From JAPOXR01 sp964291445 (GTDB lineage Bacteria; Pseudomonadota; Alphaproteobacteria; Rhodobacterales; Rhodobacteraceae): a stretch of DNA of 64,000 nt. Position numbers and translations under genes: made by a program. The notes under the pieces were generated by a model. It worked only from the letters and a program-made list of their open reading frames with translations, was not told the origin of the DNA and did not search any database. The stretch covers positions 1,426,001 through 1,490,000 of the forward strand of contig OZ219862.1 of NCBI GenBank assembly GCA_964291445.2, read 5' to 3'. Shown here one piece after another: positions 52,128-62,111 of the stretch; the first letter of the stretch is position 1; each line of letters opens with the position of its first letter.

Positions 52128-52395
52128 TCAAGCGGCGATCCTTGCTGGCTGATTGTCTGAGTTGTCGTCCGGGTCCGCTTCCTTGATGACCTCGATGCCA
52201 TCCCTGAACTTCACTCCGGTGATAACCATCCCCGGCTCGCTGAAGCCGTGAGGCCGTCTCCACCTGCCCCGGGCACCGGAGGCCCGGCTTGAAGATCATG
52301 TGAAGCATGCCGCCGGCATCAGGCATCTCTTCGAGCGCCCTCTCCGGTGGCGGATGGTGGCGAAGGCCAGGCAGGTCGGATTGGTGGCCCGAACC
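52128..52395 (-). pseudogene. IS256 (Mutator)-family transposase C-terminal remnant
   Basis: Minus-strand text RATNPTCLAFATIRHRRERA, then MLHMIFK and finally RLSEPGMVITGVKFRDGIEV with VIKEADPDD to a TGA at 52128, in two frames. This follows the IS256 transposase C-terminus (TNPIESTFATVRHR...MVFKL...W-R-L-x-G...V-F-x-D-G). Frame changes and missing catalytic domain make it inert. The flank 52396-52687 has no recognised gene. Confidence 0.5.
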
Positions 52396-52687
52396 TGCTT
52401 CGTGTCTTCCCCGCAAGTCGGCGCGCATTCTCCGGGATCAAATCGCAGGCCTTGCCGAAGCACACACCTGCAGGATCATCGATGTGCATTGTCGTGTGGT
52501 GCCTTCCCCCCTCTCCGAGCATCGAATCTGACAAACCGAATACGTGATGCCGCTCGGAAGGCTCGCGCCAGCACCGCTGGCCGCCTTGCCCGAAGTCTTG
52601 CGCCACGAGCCGAGGTCTTACGGTCTGGCACCCATTCCTGACAATGTTGCGTGTGGCTCGGGACGGCCCCCGATCTGTCCCGGGGGC

Positions 52688-54019
52688 TCACGACGTGAAG
52701 CGTGACAATCGGAACGGCGGCGGCGGATCGACGCATGGTCGCTCGCCGGCGACCAGTTCGGCCATCAACCGGCCGGCGCCCGGGCCGATTCCGAATCCGT
52801 GACCGGAAAACCCGGATGCGACATGCACGCCCGGCAACTCCTCGACCTGGTCGATCACCGGGATTTCATCCGGCATGACGTCAATTTGCCCGGCCCAGCC
52901 ATGGGTCAGTTCACTGTCCCGAAATGCCGGAAATGCCTGCCTCAATGCCAGCACGGCCCGGTGGTTGAAGTCATGGTCCGGCACCGGGTTGAGAATCCGG
53001 CGCGTCTCGAATGGCGAGATGCCATCCAGCGGCCAGTGACGAGGAATGGACATCTCCCTGACAAATTCCCGGCCGAATTCGAACCGCAGGCCGCGCCAAC
53101 TCTTCTTCAGAAGCGGCCAGAACTCCCGCGCCGACCGAAAACTGTCGGGAACAACGGGAGCCGTATTGCGGTTGCGATATGCAACCGTGAACCCGCCATC
53201 CAGCCGCCGCCTGAAGGCAAAATCACCGCCGCCGACCGGCATGTCCGGAACACCGGATGCCTGGCTGATCCTGCCGGCGGTGGCAATGATCGCGAGTGCC
53301 GGGAACCGCACCCCCAGGCTTCCGAGGAACAGTCTCGTCCATGCGCCGGCCGCCACGACCACGGCGCCGCAACACACCGGCCCCCTTTCGGTAACCACCG
53401 CCGAGGCCCGACCGGCGGCAAATTCGATCCCGCGGGTCGCGCAACTGGTGAACAGGAAGGCACCGGCCTTCCTAGCGGCCCCGGCAAGAAGGGGAGCGGC
53501 AATTGCCGGCTCGGCCCGCCCGTCGCTCTCGGTATGAAGGCCGCGGGCAAAACCCGGCCCGGCACCGTCGAACATCCGCACGATCTGTTTTCGATCGAGA
53601 ATTTGCTGCGGCAACCCGAATTGCGCCCCGGTGGCGGCCCAGCCTTCGGCCTTGCCGATCTCGGCATCGGTGCGGCACAGATAGGTGATCCCGGTCTGCC
53701 TGAAGCCGGTATCGACATGGTAGCGCTGCTTGAAGCTGCTCCAGAGCTTCAGGCTCTCGATGCAGAGCTGAACCTCGACCGGGTCACGGCCCATCTGCCG
53801 GACCCAGCCCCAGTTGCGGGAGGATTGCTCGCATGCAACCTGCCCCTTCTCGAAGACCGCGACCCGGAGACCCCGTTCGGCCAGGAACAGCGCAGTGGTA
53901 ATGCCGATGATCCCGGCGCCGACAATGGCAACGTCAACCTCGTCGGGAAGCTCGCCGTCGGACGGCACCGGAGGCGGGGCGATCAAGTCACCGGCTTCGG
54001 CCGGCGAACGCCCGCTCAT
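52688..54019 (-). CDS. FAD-dependent oxidoreductase (DAO/glycine-oxidase-like)
   Basis: A 443-residue protein from the ATG at 54019, with GGAG upstream. The FAD motif is VAIVGAGIIGITTALFLAER near residue 31, followed by SSRNWGWVRQMGRDP and, near the C-terminus, GWAGQIDVMPDEIPVI and ASGFSGHGFGIGPGAG, the second FAD-binding half of D-amino-acid-oxidase-fold enzymes. It should oxidise an amine or amino acid. A truncated copy of its 3' third lies at 48555-49022. Downstream of phaC on the same strand with about 160 bp between. Confidence 0.88.
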   Translation of the reverse strand: MSGRSPAEAGDLIAPPPVPSDGELPDEVDVAIVGAGIIGITTALFLAERGLRVAVFEKGQVACEQSSRNWGWVRQMGRDPVEVQLCIESLKLWSSFKQRYHVDTGFRQTGITYLCRTDAEIGKAEGWAATGAQFGLPQQILDRKQIVRMFDGAGPGFARGLHTESDGRAEPAIAAPLLAGAARKAGAFLFTSCATRGIEFAAGRASAVVTERGPVCCGAVVVAAGAWTRLFLGSLGVRFPALAIIATAGRISQASGVPDMPVGGGDFAFRRRLDGGFTVAYRNRNTAPVVPDSFRSAREFWPLLKKSWRGLRFEFGREFVREMSIPRHWPLDGISPFETRRILNPVPDHDFNHRAVLALRQAFPAFRDSELTHGWAGQIDVMPDEIPVIDQVEELPGVHVASGFSGHGFGIGPGAGRLMAELVAGERPCVDPPPPFRLSRFTS

Positions 54020-54178
54020 TTCCCGGCTCCGGTGCGGATCATCCGCCTTGGCCCGGCACGGCCCCACCGACCCGGCATCCGCCCGAGATCGGGCGCTGGC
54101 ACCAGGGATGTTGTCATCCCTGCCCTTTCCTCCGCGGGGACACGCATCCGGTGCTTGCCATGCCTGGCCGCCATCCGG

Positions 54179-55996
54179 TCAGTCCCGGTCGTGGCGGCCC
54201 TGGTCGGCTCCCGACCCGTGCACATAGGTGCCGGGCGCCGGGCACAACTCGGGATGGCCGGGACCGCCAACCTGGCGCGGGTCAACCATGCCGCCGGATC
54301 TGCGGCCGATCCAGCCAGCCCACCGGGTCCACCATGAACCCGGCGCGAACTCGGCACCCTCCAGCCATGCATCGGCATCGCCGGCCAGCTTCGCCTTGAC
54401 GAAATGACCGTATTTTTCCCTGTCTGCCGGGTTGATGATCCCGGCAATGTGGCCGGATTGTGACAGCACGAAACACCTGCTCCTGCTGCGCATCCTGCCG
54501 ATGCCGGCAAAGGAGCTTCGCCAGGCGGCAATGTGATCGGTCTCGCAGGCGATGGCCATCAACGGGTGCCTGATGTCGGCCAGCGAGACCGTCTTGCCCA
54601 GCAGCGTGAATTCGCCTTTCGAGAACTCGTTCGCCATGCACAGGCGGTCAAGATACTCGATGGTCATCTTCGCCGGCAGGTTGGTCGAATCGCCGTTCCA
54701 GTACAAGAGGTCGTAGGCGGGAGGCGCCTCGCCCATCATGTAGGAGCGGATTGCCGGACCGTAGACCAGGTCGTTGGCGCGCATGTAGGAAAATGTTCGC
54801 GACATGTATTTCGAGGGCAGGTATCCCTTTTCCTGCACCTCGCCCCTGATCGCATCCAGGAAATCATCCCGCACGAACACCGCCAATTCGCCGAGATCGG
54901 CAAAATCGGTCAGGGTGGTCAGGAAGGTCGCCGACCTGACCGACCGGTCGCCGGTCCTGGACATCCAGGCGAGCACCAGCGCCAGCAGGGTGCCGCCGAT
55001 GCAGTAGCCGACGACATTGGCCTGCTCCTCGCCGGTGATGGCAAGCACCTCCCTGATGGCGGCAAGGCAGCCCCTGGAAGCATAAGCGTCCATGCCAACC
55101 TCGCGATGCTCCGGCCCCGGATTGACCCAGCTGACCACGAACACGGTGAGTCCCTGCTCGACGGCCCAGCGGATGAAGCTGTTCTCCGGCTTCAGGTCCA
55201 GGATGTAGAATTTGTTGATCCAGGGTGGAATGATCAGCAATGGAACCCGCCTGACCCTCCCGGTCCGCGGCGCATACTGGATCAGCTCGAACAGCTCGTT
55301 GCGGAACACCACCGACCCTTCGGTGGTAGCAAGATTCTTCCCGACCCGGAACGCGTCGGGGTCGGACAGGGTGATCGACAGCTCGCCGTCATTGCGTTCG
55401 AGATCGGCGACCAGGTTCTCCAGCCCCCGGACCAGCGAATCACCCTCGGTCTCCACCGCCCTGGCCAGCGCTTCCGGGTTGGTTGCCAGAAAATTGGACG
55501 GGCTCATCATGTCGACGATCTGGCGGGCAAAGAATTCGAGCCGGTGGCGATCCTTGTCCTCGAGACTGTCCATCTCCCGGACCGCGGCGGTGATGGCTTC
55601 GGAATTGAGCAGGTACTGTTCCTTGACCAACCGGAAATACGGATTCGAATCCCAGAGCTCGTTGCGAAAGCGGCGATCCCTGGTGGCCGGCTCCTTCCGC
55701 TGTTCGGAACTGCCGCCGAGCAGGGTCTCCTGGGCGTCGGTCCAGAGCTCGAGGGATTTTCCCCAGAATCCGACCTGCCGCTCGAGCAGCTTGCCGGGAT
55801 TGGTCACGGCATCATGCATCCAGGCCGAGCCGGCATTGGCCAGGAATTCCTGGCCCGGCCCGGACAATTCCGGTTTTTCCGGCCGGTGCCTTGCCAGCAC
55901 GGCAACGAGTCGCCGGTTCAACTCCTCGAGCCGCGAGAGATTGGCCTTCAGCCGCTCGCCATCATCCCGGTCCGGATTGTCGTTTCTGTCGGTCAT
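54179..55996 (-). CDS. phaC: Class I poly(3-hydroxyalkanoate) synthase
   Basis: About 605 residues from the ATG at 55996. The lipase-like box GYCIGG contains the catalytic Cys (about residue 332); ETDHIAAW supplies the Asp and SQSGHIAGIINP the His. PPWINKFYILDLKPENSFIR and FVVSWVNPGP are PhaC hallmarks. It polymerises hydroxyacyl-CoA onto PHA granules. Divergent from phaZ over about 95 bp. The last about 30 residues are Gly/Pro-rich and unconserved. Confidence 0.95.
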   Translation of the reverse strand: MTDRNDNPDRDDGERLKANLSRLEELNRRLVAVLARHRPEKPELSGPGQEFLANAGSAWMHDAVTNPGKLLERQVGFWGKSLELWTDAQETLLGGSSEQRKEPATRDRRFRNELWDSNPYFRLVKEQYLLNSEAITAAVREMDSLEDKDRHRLEFFARQIVDMMSPSNFLATNPEALARAVETEGDSLVRGLENLVADLERNDGELSITLSDPDAFRVGKNLATTEGSVVFRNELFELIQYAPRTGRVRRVPLLIIPPWINKFYILDLKPENSFIRWAVEQGLTVFVVSWVNPGPEHREVGMDAYASRGCLAAIREVLAITGEEQANVVGYCIGGTLLALVLAWMSRTGDRSVRSATFLTTLTDFADLGELAVFVRDDFLDAIRGEVQEKGYLPSKYMSRTFSYMRANDLVYGPAIRSYMMGEAPPAYDLLYWNGDSTNLPAKMTIEYLDRLCMANEFSKGEFTLLGKTVSLADIRHPLMAIACETDHIAAWRSSFAGIGRMRSRSRCFVLSQSGHIAGIINPADREKYGHFVKAKLAGDADAWLEGAEFAPGSWWTRWAGWIGRRSGGMVDPRQVGGPGHPELCPAPGTYVHGSGADQGRHDRD

Positions 55997-56090
55997 GTCG
56001 ATTGGCAACCCCGTTCATCCGGGTGTAGAGATTGGCGCGTTCGGCCTGTCGATCAAGTGCCGGGAACCCATTTGCGAGGGTCGTCATCAT

Positions 56091-57341
56091 ATGTACCATT
56101 TCTTGCCGCATGACATCAGTGAAAGCGCCCGCTCCACCGGACAGGTGTTCGGATCGATCGCCAGGAGCTTCTGGTCGCACCCCGGCTTCGCCGCCACCCC
56201 GCTTGCCGTGCCGGAATTCCTTGCCGCTTGCGGCGAAGTCACCGAGCGATCCTTTTCGCGCATGTCGTCACGGCCCTGCTGGCGCATCGCCACCACGCGA
56301 TCTGAGGGAACCGAGTATCCGGTGGTCCGGGAGGTGATGATCGACAAGCCGTTCTGCGACCTGGTCGGCTTCAGGCCCGTCGGCCGGCCGCCGGCCGGCC
56401 GCAGGCTCCTGCTGATCGCGCCGATGTCGGGACATTACCCGACGCTGTTGCGGAACACGGTCGACAGCCTGCTGCCGGATTGCGAGGTCTTCCTGACCGA
56501 ATGGCGGAATGCCCGCGATGTGCCGGTCCGGGACGGCACCTTCGACATCGAGGATTTCACCCGCTACCTGATCGAGTTCATCGAGTTTCTCGGTCCCGAC
56601 ATCCACGTGGTCGCCATCTGCCAGCCGGCGCCGCTTGCCCTGGCTGCCACGGCCGAGATCGCCGGTCGCAGTCCCGGCCTGCAGCCCCGGTCTCTGGTGT
56701 TGATGGGCGGCCCGGTGGTTCCGGGGGCGGCACCGACCACGGTGACGGAATTTGCCAACCGGCTGACTGCAGGTCAGCTTGAAAGCATGACCATTCAGCG
56801 GGTTGGCGGCCGCCACCCGGCCCGAGGCCGCCGGGTGTATCCGGGACTCCTGCAGCTGGCCTTCTTCATGATGATGAAGCCGGAACAGCACCTGATGTCC
56901 TTTGCCGGACAGATGACCCGCATCGCCGGCGGGCGGGCCAGAGAGGATGACCGGCACAACCGGTTCTACGACGAATACCAGGCGGTCATGGACTTGCCGG
57001 CCGAATTCTACCTGTCGACAGTGGAGCGACTGTTCAGGAATGCTGAAATCGCCCGCAACATCTTCACCCTTGATGGGCGAAGGGTCGACATCACTGCCAT
57101 TTCCTCGACCTCGGTCATGACCGTCGAGGGCGGCAGGGACGACATCTCGGCACCGGGGCAGAGCTCGGCAATCCTGCCGATGCTGACCGGTCTTCCCGAT
57201 GACGTGAAGGTCAGCCATGTCGAGCCGGATGCCGGTCATTACGGGATTTTCGCCGGCAAGTCATGGCGGACCGGCATTCTCCCGAAGCTGCTCGACTTTG
57301 TCGACGGCACCGCCCCGGCGCCGGGCCATCACCTGCATTGA
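56091..57341 (+). CDS. phaZ: Intracellular polyhydroxyalkanoate depolymerase
   Basis: A 416-residue protein starting MYHFLPHDISES. The catalytic Cys lies in VVAICQPAPLALAA (the CQP box of granule-associated PhaZ), the Asp near SVMTVEGGRDDISAPGQ and the His in PDAGHYGIFAGKSWR. APMSGHYPTLLRNTV is also typical. It mobilises stored PHA. There is no signal peptide. With phaC in divergent orientation, synthesis and breakdown could be controlled from the shared 95-bp region, a potential PhaR target. Confidence 0.93.
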   Translation: MYHFLPHDISESARSTGQVFGSIARSFWSHPGFAATPLAVPEFLAACGEVTERSFSRMSSRPCWRIATTRSEGTEYPVVREVMIDKPFCDLVGFRPVGRPPAGRRLLLIAPMSGHYPTLLRNTVDSLLPDCEVFLTEWRNARDVPVRDGTFDIEDFTRYLIEFIEFLGPDIHVVAICQPAPLALAATAEIAGRSPGLQPRSLVLMGGPVVPGAAPTTVTEFANRLTAGQLESMTIQRVGGRHPARGRRVYPGLLQLAFFMMMKPEQHLMSFAGQMTRIAGGRAREDDRHNRFYDEYQAVMDLPAEFYLSTVERLFRNAEIARNIFTLDGRRVDITAISSTSVMTVEGGRDDISAPGQSSAILPMLTGLPDDVKVSHVEPDAGHYGIFAGKSWRTGILPKLLDFVDGTAPAPGHHLH

Positions 57342-57467
57342 GACCGGGATTTTCGCAATTCGCCTCCACTCGTGATATCCTTGGCGGCCGGCAGCGGGTG
57401 ATCCTGCAAGCAGGGCAGCCGGCAGGGGGCCACTTCCGGCAATGACACCTGTTCTGGGGTTGGATTC

Positions 57468-59255
57468 ATGATGGCGGAGATTGCCGCGACCTATGGGCAG
57501 CAGATTCTGGTATTGGCGGTTATCATCGCCATGTTCGTCATGTTCATCCGCGAGACCTATCCGGCCGAAGTCGTTGCCATTGCCGGCGCCGCCACCCTGA
57601 TTGCATGCGGAACCATTCCCTATGAGCGGGCGTTGCAGGTGTTTTCCAGCCCGGCGCCGTGGACGATTGCCGCGATGTTCGTGTTGTCAGGCGCCCTGTT
57701 CAGAACCGGTGCCCTGTCCGCCTTCTCGTCCTGGATTATCAGCCGCGGCGAATCGAACAGGGTCGTGGCCCTGGGCGGGATGGGAGTGTTCGTCATCTTC
57801 GCATCGGCCTTCGTGAACAATACCCCGGTGGTGGTCGCCCTGATTCCGGTGGTCATCGAGTTGAGCCGGCAATCCGGCATCGCCTCCTCCCGGCTGCTGA
57901 TTCCCCTGTCCTACATGTCGATCTTCGGTGGCACCTGCACGTTGATCGGAACCTCGACCAACCTCATCGTCGACGGCGTTGCCCGGGAGGCGGGGCTGGA
58001 GCCCTTCACGCTCTTCGAGATTACTCGGCTCGGGGCAGTGCTGGCCCTGTTCGGGGTGGTCTATCTCGTGGTGGCCGGCCGGTTCCTGCTCCCGACCCGG
58101 GAGACCATCGGCGAGTTGCTCAGGGACCGGAGCCTGATGAAGTTCTTCACCGAGGTGGTCATTCCGGAGGGCAGCGCCCTGGCCGGTCGCAAACCGGGGG
58201 AGGTGGGGCTGTTCTCGGGCCAGGATGTCCGGGTCATCGATATCATCCGCGGCAATGAACGTATCGGACGGGACAGCACCAATATTCCGCTGGAGGAAGG
58301 CGATCGCGTGGTCCTGCGCACCGCCGCTTCCGAACTGTTCGGATTGCAGGAGAACCGCGAGGTGATGCTGGCCGACAAGGTGTCGTCCCGCCAATCACTG
58401 ACCGTCGAGGTGCTGATTTCGCCACGCAGCCGGCTGGTCAACAAATCCGTCGCCTCGCTGCGCCTGTCCGACAAGTACGGCATCTACCTGCTCGCCGTCC
58501 ACAGGCCCAAGGGCAGGGGCGAGATCGGTCAACTGGATGGCATCGAGTTCAGGGTCGGTGACACGCTGCTGATCGAAGGCGTGCCGGCCGACATTCGCCG
58601 GTTTGCCCAGGACCAGGATGTCTCGGAGATTGCCGAACCGGAAGCCCGGCCCTACCGGAGACGAAAGGCGCCGATCGCGGTGCTGTCGCTGCTGGTGCTG
58701 GTCGTTCTCGCCGCCTTTGACGTGGCACCGATCCTGGTACTGGGGGTGATCGGGGTCGCCATCGTCCTCCTGACCCGCTGCATCGACGCCGAGGAGGCAA
58801 TTTCCTCGATCGACGGCAAGCTCCTGGCGCTGATCTTTTCGATGCTGGCGGTTGGCGCCGCCATGAATGAAACCGGTGCCGCTGCACTGATCGCCAATTC
58901 CATTGCACCGCAACTGCTGGGGCTTCATCCATTTTTCATCGTCTGGTCGGTGTTCCTGCTGACCTCACTGCTGACCGAACTGATCTCGAACAACGCGGTT
59001 GCCGTGGTCATGACGCCGATTGCCATCGGCATCGCCGCGGCGCTGGGCGTGGACCCGCGTCCGCTGGTGGTCACGGTCATGATCGGCGCCTCGGCCAGTT
59101 TCGCGACTCCGATCGGATACCAGACCAACACCATGGTATATGGACCCGGCGGTTACAATTTCCTCGACTTCCTGCGGATCGGGTTGCCGCTGAACCTGTC
59201 ATTCGGTTTGGTGGCCAGCCTCCTGATCCCCATATTCTGGCCATTGCACACATGA
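57468..59255 (+). CDS. SLC13-type (DASS) permease with TrkA-C domains
   Basis: A 595-residue membrane protein. The N- and C-terminal parts carry about ten membrane helices with the substrate-site motifs FVNNTPVVV and SNNAVAVVMTP; GTSTNLIVDG is the sodium/anion-binding signature. Between them (about residues 215-400) lie two soluble TrkA-C-like regions. It probably takes up sulfate or a carboxylate with sodium or proton. A 126-bp gap after phaZ leaves room for its own promoter. Confidence 0.88.
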   Translation: MMAEIAATYGQQILVLAVIIAMFVMFIRETYPAEVVAIAGAATLIACGTIPYERALQVFSSPAPWTIAAMFVLSGALFRTGALSAFSSWIISRGESNRVVALGGMGVFVIFASAFVNNTPVVVALIPVVIELSRQSGIASSRLLIPLSYMSIFGGTCTLIGTSTNLIVDGVAREAGLEPFTLFEITRLGAVLALFGVVYLVVAGRFLLPTRETIGELLRDRSLMKFFTEVVIPEGSALAGRKPGEVGLFSGQDVRVIDIIRGNERIGRDSTNIPLEEGDRVVLRTAASELFGLQENREVMLADKVSSRQSLTVEVLISPRSRLVNKSVASLRLSDKYGIYLLAVHRPKGRGEIGQLDGIEFRVGDTLLIEGVPADIRRFAQDQDVSEIAEPEARPYRRRKAPIAVLSLLVLVVLAAFDVAPILVLGVIGVAIVLLTRCIDAEEAISSIDGKLLALIFSMLAVGAAMNETGAAALIANSIAPQLLGLHPFFIVWSVFLLTSLLTELISNNAVAVVMTPIAIGIAAALGVDPRPLVVTVMIGASASFATPIGYQTNTMVYGPGGYNFLDFLRIGLPLNLSFGLVASLLIPIFWPLHT

Positions 59256-59342
59256 CGCATTTCCCCCCGATCCCGCACGACGCCGGCCGGCAGGGACCCG
59301 CCACCCGGCCCGATGCCGGCCGCAACCGCGCCTGCTGACAAC

Positions 59343-59981
59343 ATGCACCGCTTCACCGTGGCGATCGATGGTCCGGCGGCGGCCGGCAAGGGCACAATCG
59401 GCCGTGCCCTGGCCCTGAGGTTCGGCTTTGAACACATGGATACCGGCCTGCTCTACCGGGCGGTCAGCTCCATCCTGCGCGAGGAGGGATGGACGGGGAA
59501 CACCGAACATGCGACGCGGGTTGCCAGCCATCTCGTGGCTGCCGATCTTTCCCGTCCGGGGCTGCGCTGTCGGCAGACCTCGATCGACTCGTCGATCGTG
59601 GCGGCGATTCCCGGCGTGCGGGCCGAGCTTCTCGGGCTCCAGCGCCGCTTTGCCCGGCGTGACGGCGGTGCCGTGCTCGACGGGCGGGACATTGCCACCG
59701 TGGTGGTGCCGGATGCAGAGGTGAAGCTGTTCGTGACCGCCACCGTCGAGGAGCGGGCAAGGCGCCGCCAGCGCGAGCTGGTCGCTGCCGACACAGGGGT
59801 TTCCCTGGAGGAGGTCATGCATGACCTCAATGTTCGAGACGACCGAGACCGGAAGCGGGGATTGGCCGGGCTGAAACTGGCTGACGATGCCTTGTTGCTT
59901 GACACATCAAAGTTGAGTATTGAGCAGGCGGTCGATAAAGCGGCATCAGCCGTGGAAAAGAGATTCGATGCGGTTCGGTAG
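59343..59981 (+). CDS. cmk: Cytidylate kinase
   Basis: A 212-residue kinase from the ATG at 59343: P-loop DGPAAAGKGTIG at 9-20, MDTGLLYRAV, and LDGRDIATVVVPDAEVKLFV, then a lid region. It phosphorylates CMP and dCMP. It precedes rpsA, the order conserved in most proteobacteria. Confidence 0.94.
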   Translation: MHRFTVAIDGPAAAGKGTIGRALALRFGFEHMDTGLLYRAVSSILREEGWTGNTEHATRVASHLVAADLSRPGLRCRQTSIDSSIVAAIPGVRAELLGLQRRFARRDGGAVLDGRDIATVVVPDAEVKLFVTATVEERARRRQRELVAADTGVSLEEVMHDLNVRDDRDRKRGLAGLKLADDALLLDTSKLSIEQAVDKAASAVEKRFDAVR

Positions 59982-60081
59982 TCCCGTGCCGTTTGTTTTT
60001 TTCTGTACCTGGGTGAATATCGGATAGGGCTTGCGGTCATGTCACACATGGCCGCGTCAATGAAAGGGAGCGCGCGGATCG

Positions 60082-61770
60082 TTGTCTGCACATGCACTGA
60101 AGGAAGAATTCGAGGCACTGCTTGAAGAGAGCTTCAACGCCGGAACCCCGGCCGAGGGGAGCGTCGTCAAGGGCAAGGTCATCGGAATCGAGGCTGGCCA
60201 CGCGGTGGTCGACATCGGCTACAAGATGGAGGGCCGCGTTGACCTGAAGGAGTTTTCCGGACCCGGCAACACGGAAGAGATCGTGGTCGGCGACGAGGTC
60301 GATGTCTATCTCGACCGGGTCGAGGACGCCCATAGCGAGGCAGTGATATCCCGTGACAAGGCGCGCCGGGAGGAGGCCTGGGATCGGCTCGAGACAGCCT
60401 ATGCCAACGAGGACAAGGTCGAGGGTGCAATCTTCAACCGGGTCAAGGGCGGGTTTACCGTCGATCTGGGCGGGGCGGTCGCCTTCCTGCCGGGCTCGCA
60501 GGTCGATGTTCGCCCGGTCCGCGATGCAACGGCCCTAATGGGGCTGAAGCAGCCCTTCCAGATCCTGAAGCTGAATCGCCGCTTCAACAATATCGTGGTG
60601 TCACGGCGGGCCATCCTCGAGGAAAACCGGGCCGAACAGCGCGCCGAGGTCATCAACCGCCTGACCGAGGGGGATGTGGTCGAGGGCATCATCAAGAATG
60701 TCACCGATTACGGGGCATTTGTCGATCTGGGCGGCGTAGACGGGCTTCTCCACGTCACCGACATGGCTTGGCGGCGGGTGAACCATCCGACCGAGATTGT
60801 CACCATCGGCGAGACCATCGAGGTCAAGATCATCAGGATCAAGCACGAGACCCAACGGATTTCGCTGGGAATCAAGCAATTGCAGGAAGATCCGTGGACC
60901 ACGGTGGAAAGCAGGTTCCCGATCGGCTCCAAGCATACGGGAACCGTGACCAACCTCACCGAATATGGTGCCTTCGTCGAGCTTGACCAGGGTATCGAGG
61001 GGCTGGTGCACAAATCCGAAATGTCCTGGACCAAGAAGAATGTCGATGCCGGCAAGATCGTGTCCACCTCGCAGCAGGTCGAAGTCATGGTGCTGGGCAT
61101 CGATCTGTCGAAACGGCGGGTTTCGCTTGGAATCAAGCAGACCATGGAAAACCCGTGGACATTGTTTGCCGCCACGCACCGGGTCGGACAACAGGTTACC
61201 GGTGAGGTCAGGACCGTGGCCGAATTCGGCATTTTCGTCGGCCTCGAAAACGACATCGACGGCATGATCCACTTGTCGGAACTGACTTGGGACCGGTCGG
61301 GTGAGGAAGCCCTGAAGGGGTATCGCAAGGGCGATGTGGTCACCGCGCTGGTGACCGAAATCGACGTGGACCAGGAGCGGATTGCGCTGTCGGTCAGGGA
61401 TCTGACCGGCGACCCGTTTGCGGTGGCAACCGCCTCCCTGAAGCGTGGCGCGGTCATTACCGTCCAGGTCTCGGCCATCGAGAACAATGGCGTCGAGGTG
61501 ACCTACAATGGAGTCAAGACCTTCATCCGGAGGGCGGATCTGAGCAGCGACCGGTCCGAACAGCGGCCGGACCGTTTCAACGTGGGCGACAGCGTCGATG
61601 TCAAGGTCACCTCCATCGACAACAAGACCAGGCGTCTCGGCGTCTCGGTCAAGTCGAGGGAGATTTCCGAGGCCAAGGAAGCCGTCGAACAATTCGGATC
61701 GTCGGATGCCGGCGCCTCGCTCGGCGACATCCTTGGCGCCGCGCTGAGAAAGAAGGACGAGGAATCCTGA
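60082..61770 (+). CDS. rpsA: 30S ribosomal protein S1
   Basis: A 562-residue protein with six consecutive S1 (OB-fold) repeats, beginning about residues 32, 115, 198, 285, 372 and 458; examples are GAVFDLG-like GGVDGLLHVTDMAW and EYGAFVELDQGIEGLVHKSE. It begins with TTG (60082) and GGGAG about 12 nt upstream; no ATG in frame preserves the conserved N-terminus. It binds mRNA for translation initiation on the 30S subunit. Confidence 0.95.
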   Translation: MSAHALKEEFEALLEESFNAGTPAEGSVVKGKVIGIEAGHAVVDIGYKMEGRVDLKEFSGPGNTEEIVVGDEVDVYLDRVEDAHSEAVISRDKARREEAWDRLETAYANEDKVEGAIFNRVKGGFTVDLGGAVAFLPGSQVDVRPVRDATALMGLKQPFQILKLNRRFNNIVVSRRAILEENRAEQRAEVINRLTEGDVVEGIIKNVTDYGAFVDLGGVDGLLHVTDMAWRRVNHPTEIVTIGETIEVKIIRIKHETQRISLGIKQLQEDPWTTVESRFPIGSKHTGTVTNLTEYGAFVELDQGIEGLVHKSEMSWTKKNVDAGKIVSTSQQVEVMVLGIDLSKRRVSLGIKQTMENPWTLFAATHRVGQQVTGEVRTVAEFGIFVGLENDIDGMIHLSELTWDRSGEEALKGYRKGDVVTALVTEIDVDQERIALSVRDLTGDPFAVATASLKRGAVITVQVSAIENNGVEVTYNGVKTFIRRADLSSDRSEQRPDRFNVGDSVDVKVTSIDNKTRRLGVSVKSREISEAKEAVEQFGSSDAGASLGDILGAALRKKDEES

Positions 61771-62111
61771 TCTCGCCTGCCGCCGGGAGTGATATCCCGG
61801 CGGTGGTAGCCAACCATCGGCAGCCGGGACCGCGGGAGTTGTGCCCGACACGCTGACCCCCTGATCCTGCCTGTCCCGGTCCGGTCACGGCCGGCTTCCA
61901 TAGCTCCCGGCAACGATTTCGGATGGTGAAGCCATTGGTCAACGGTCCGGAAACTTGTAGTATCGGGCCCGCGAGTCGCCGGCATGGCATCGGTCGGGTC
62001 GGGTCGCCGTGAGGTTCCCGGGTTGGCGGGGTGGGGGGCTGGCGGGTATTGTCGTAGATGTCCCGAGTTTCCAGGAAGCATGTCCGATGCCAGGCCTAGA
62101 AGGAGTGGACA
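61771..62111 (+). terminator. rpsA-ihfB intergenic region with a 9-bp hairpin
   Basis: CCGCCGGGA (61780-61788) and TCCCGGCGG (61795-61803) form a perfect 9-bp stem with a 6-nt loop, 10 bp past the rpsA stop; there is no U-tract, so termination is only plausible. The remaining about 300 bp hold no gene and should contain the ihfB promoter. A G-rich stretch lies at about 61990-62045. Confidence 0.45.

Noticed and set aside
52799..54337. A long plus-strand open frame of more than 500 codons antisense to the FAD oxidoreductase gene
   Set aside because: The opposite strand has clear FAD-binding and DAO-fold motifs; in this GC-rich DNA antisense frames are often open. Similar long antisense frames over pyrG, phaC, gor and rpsA were rejected for the same reason.
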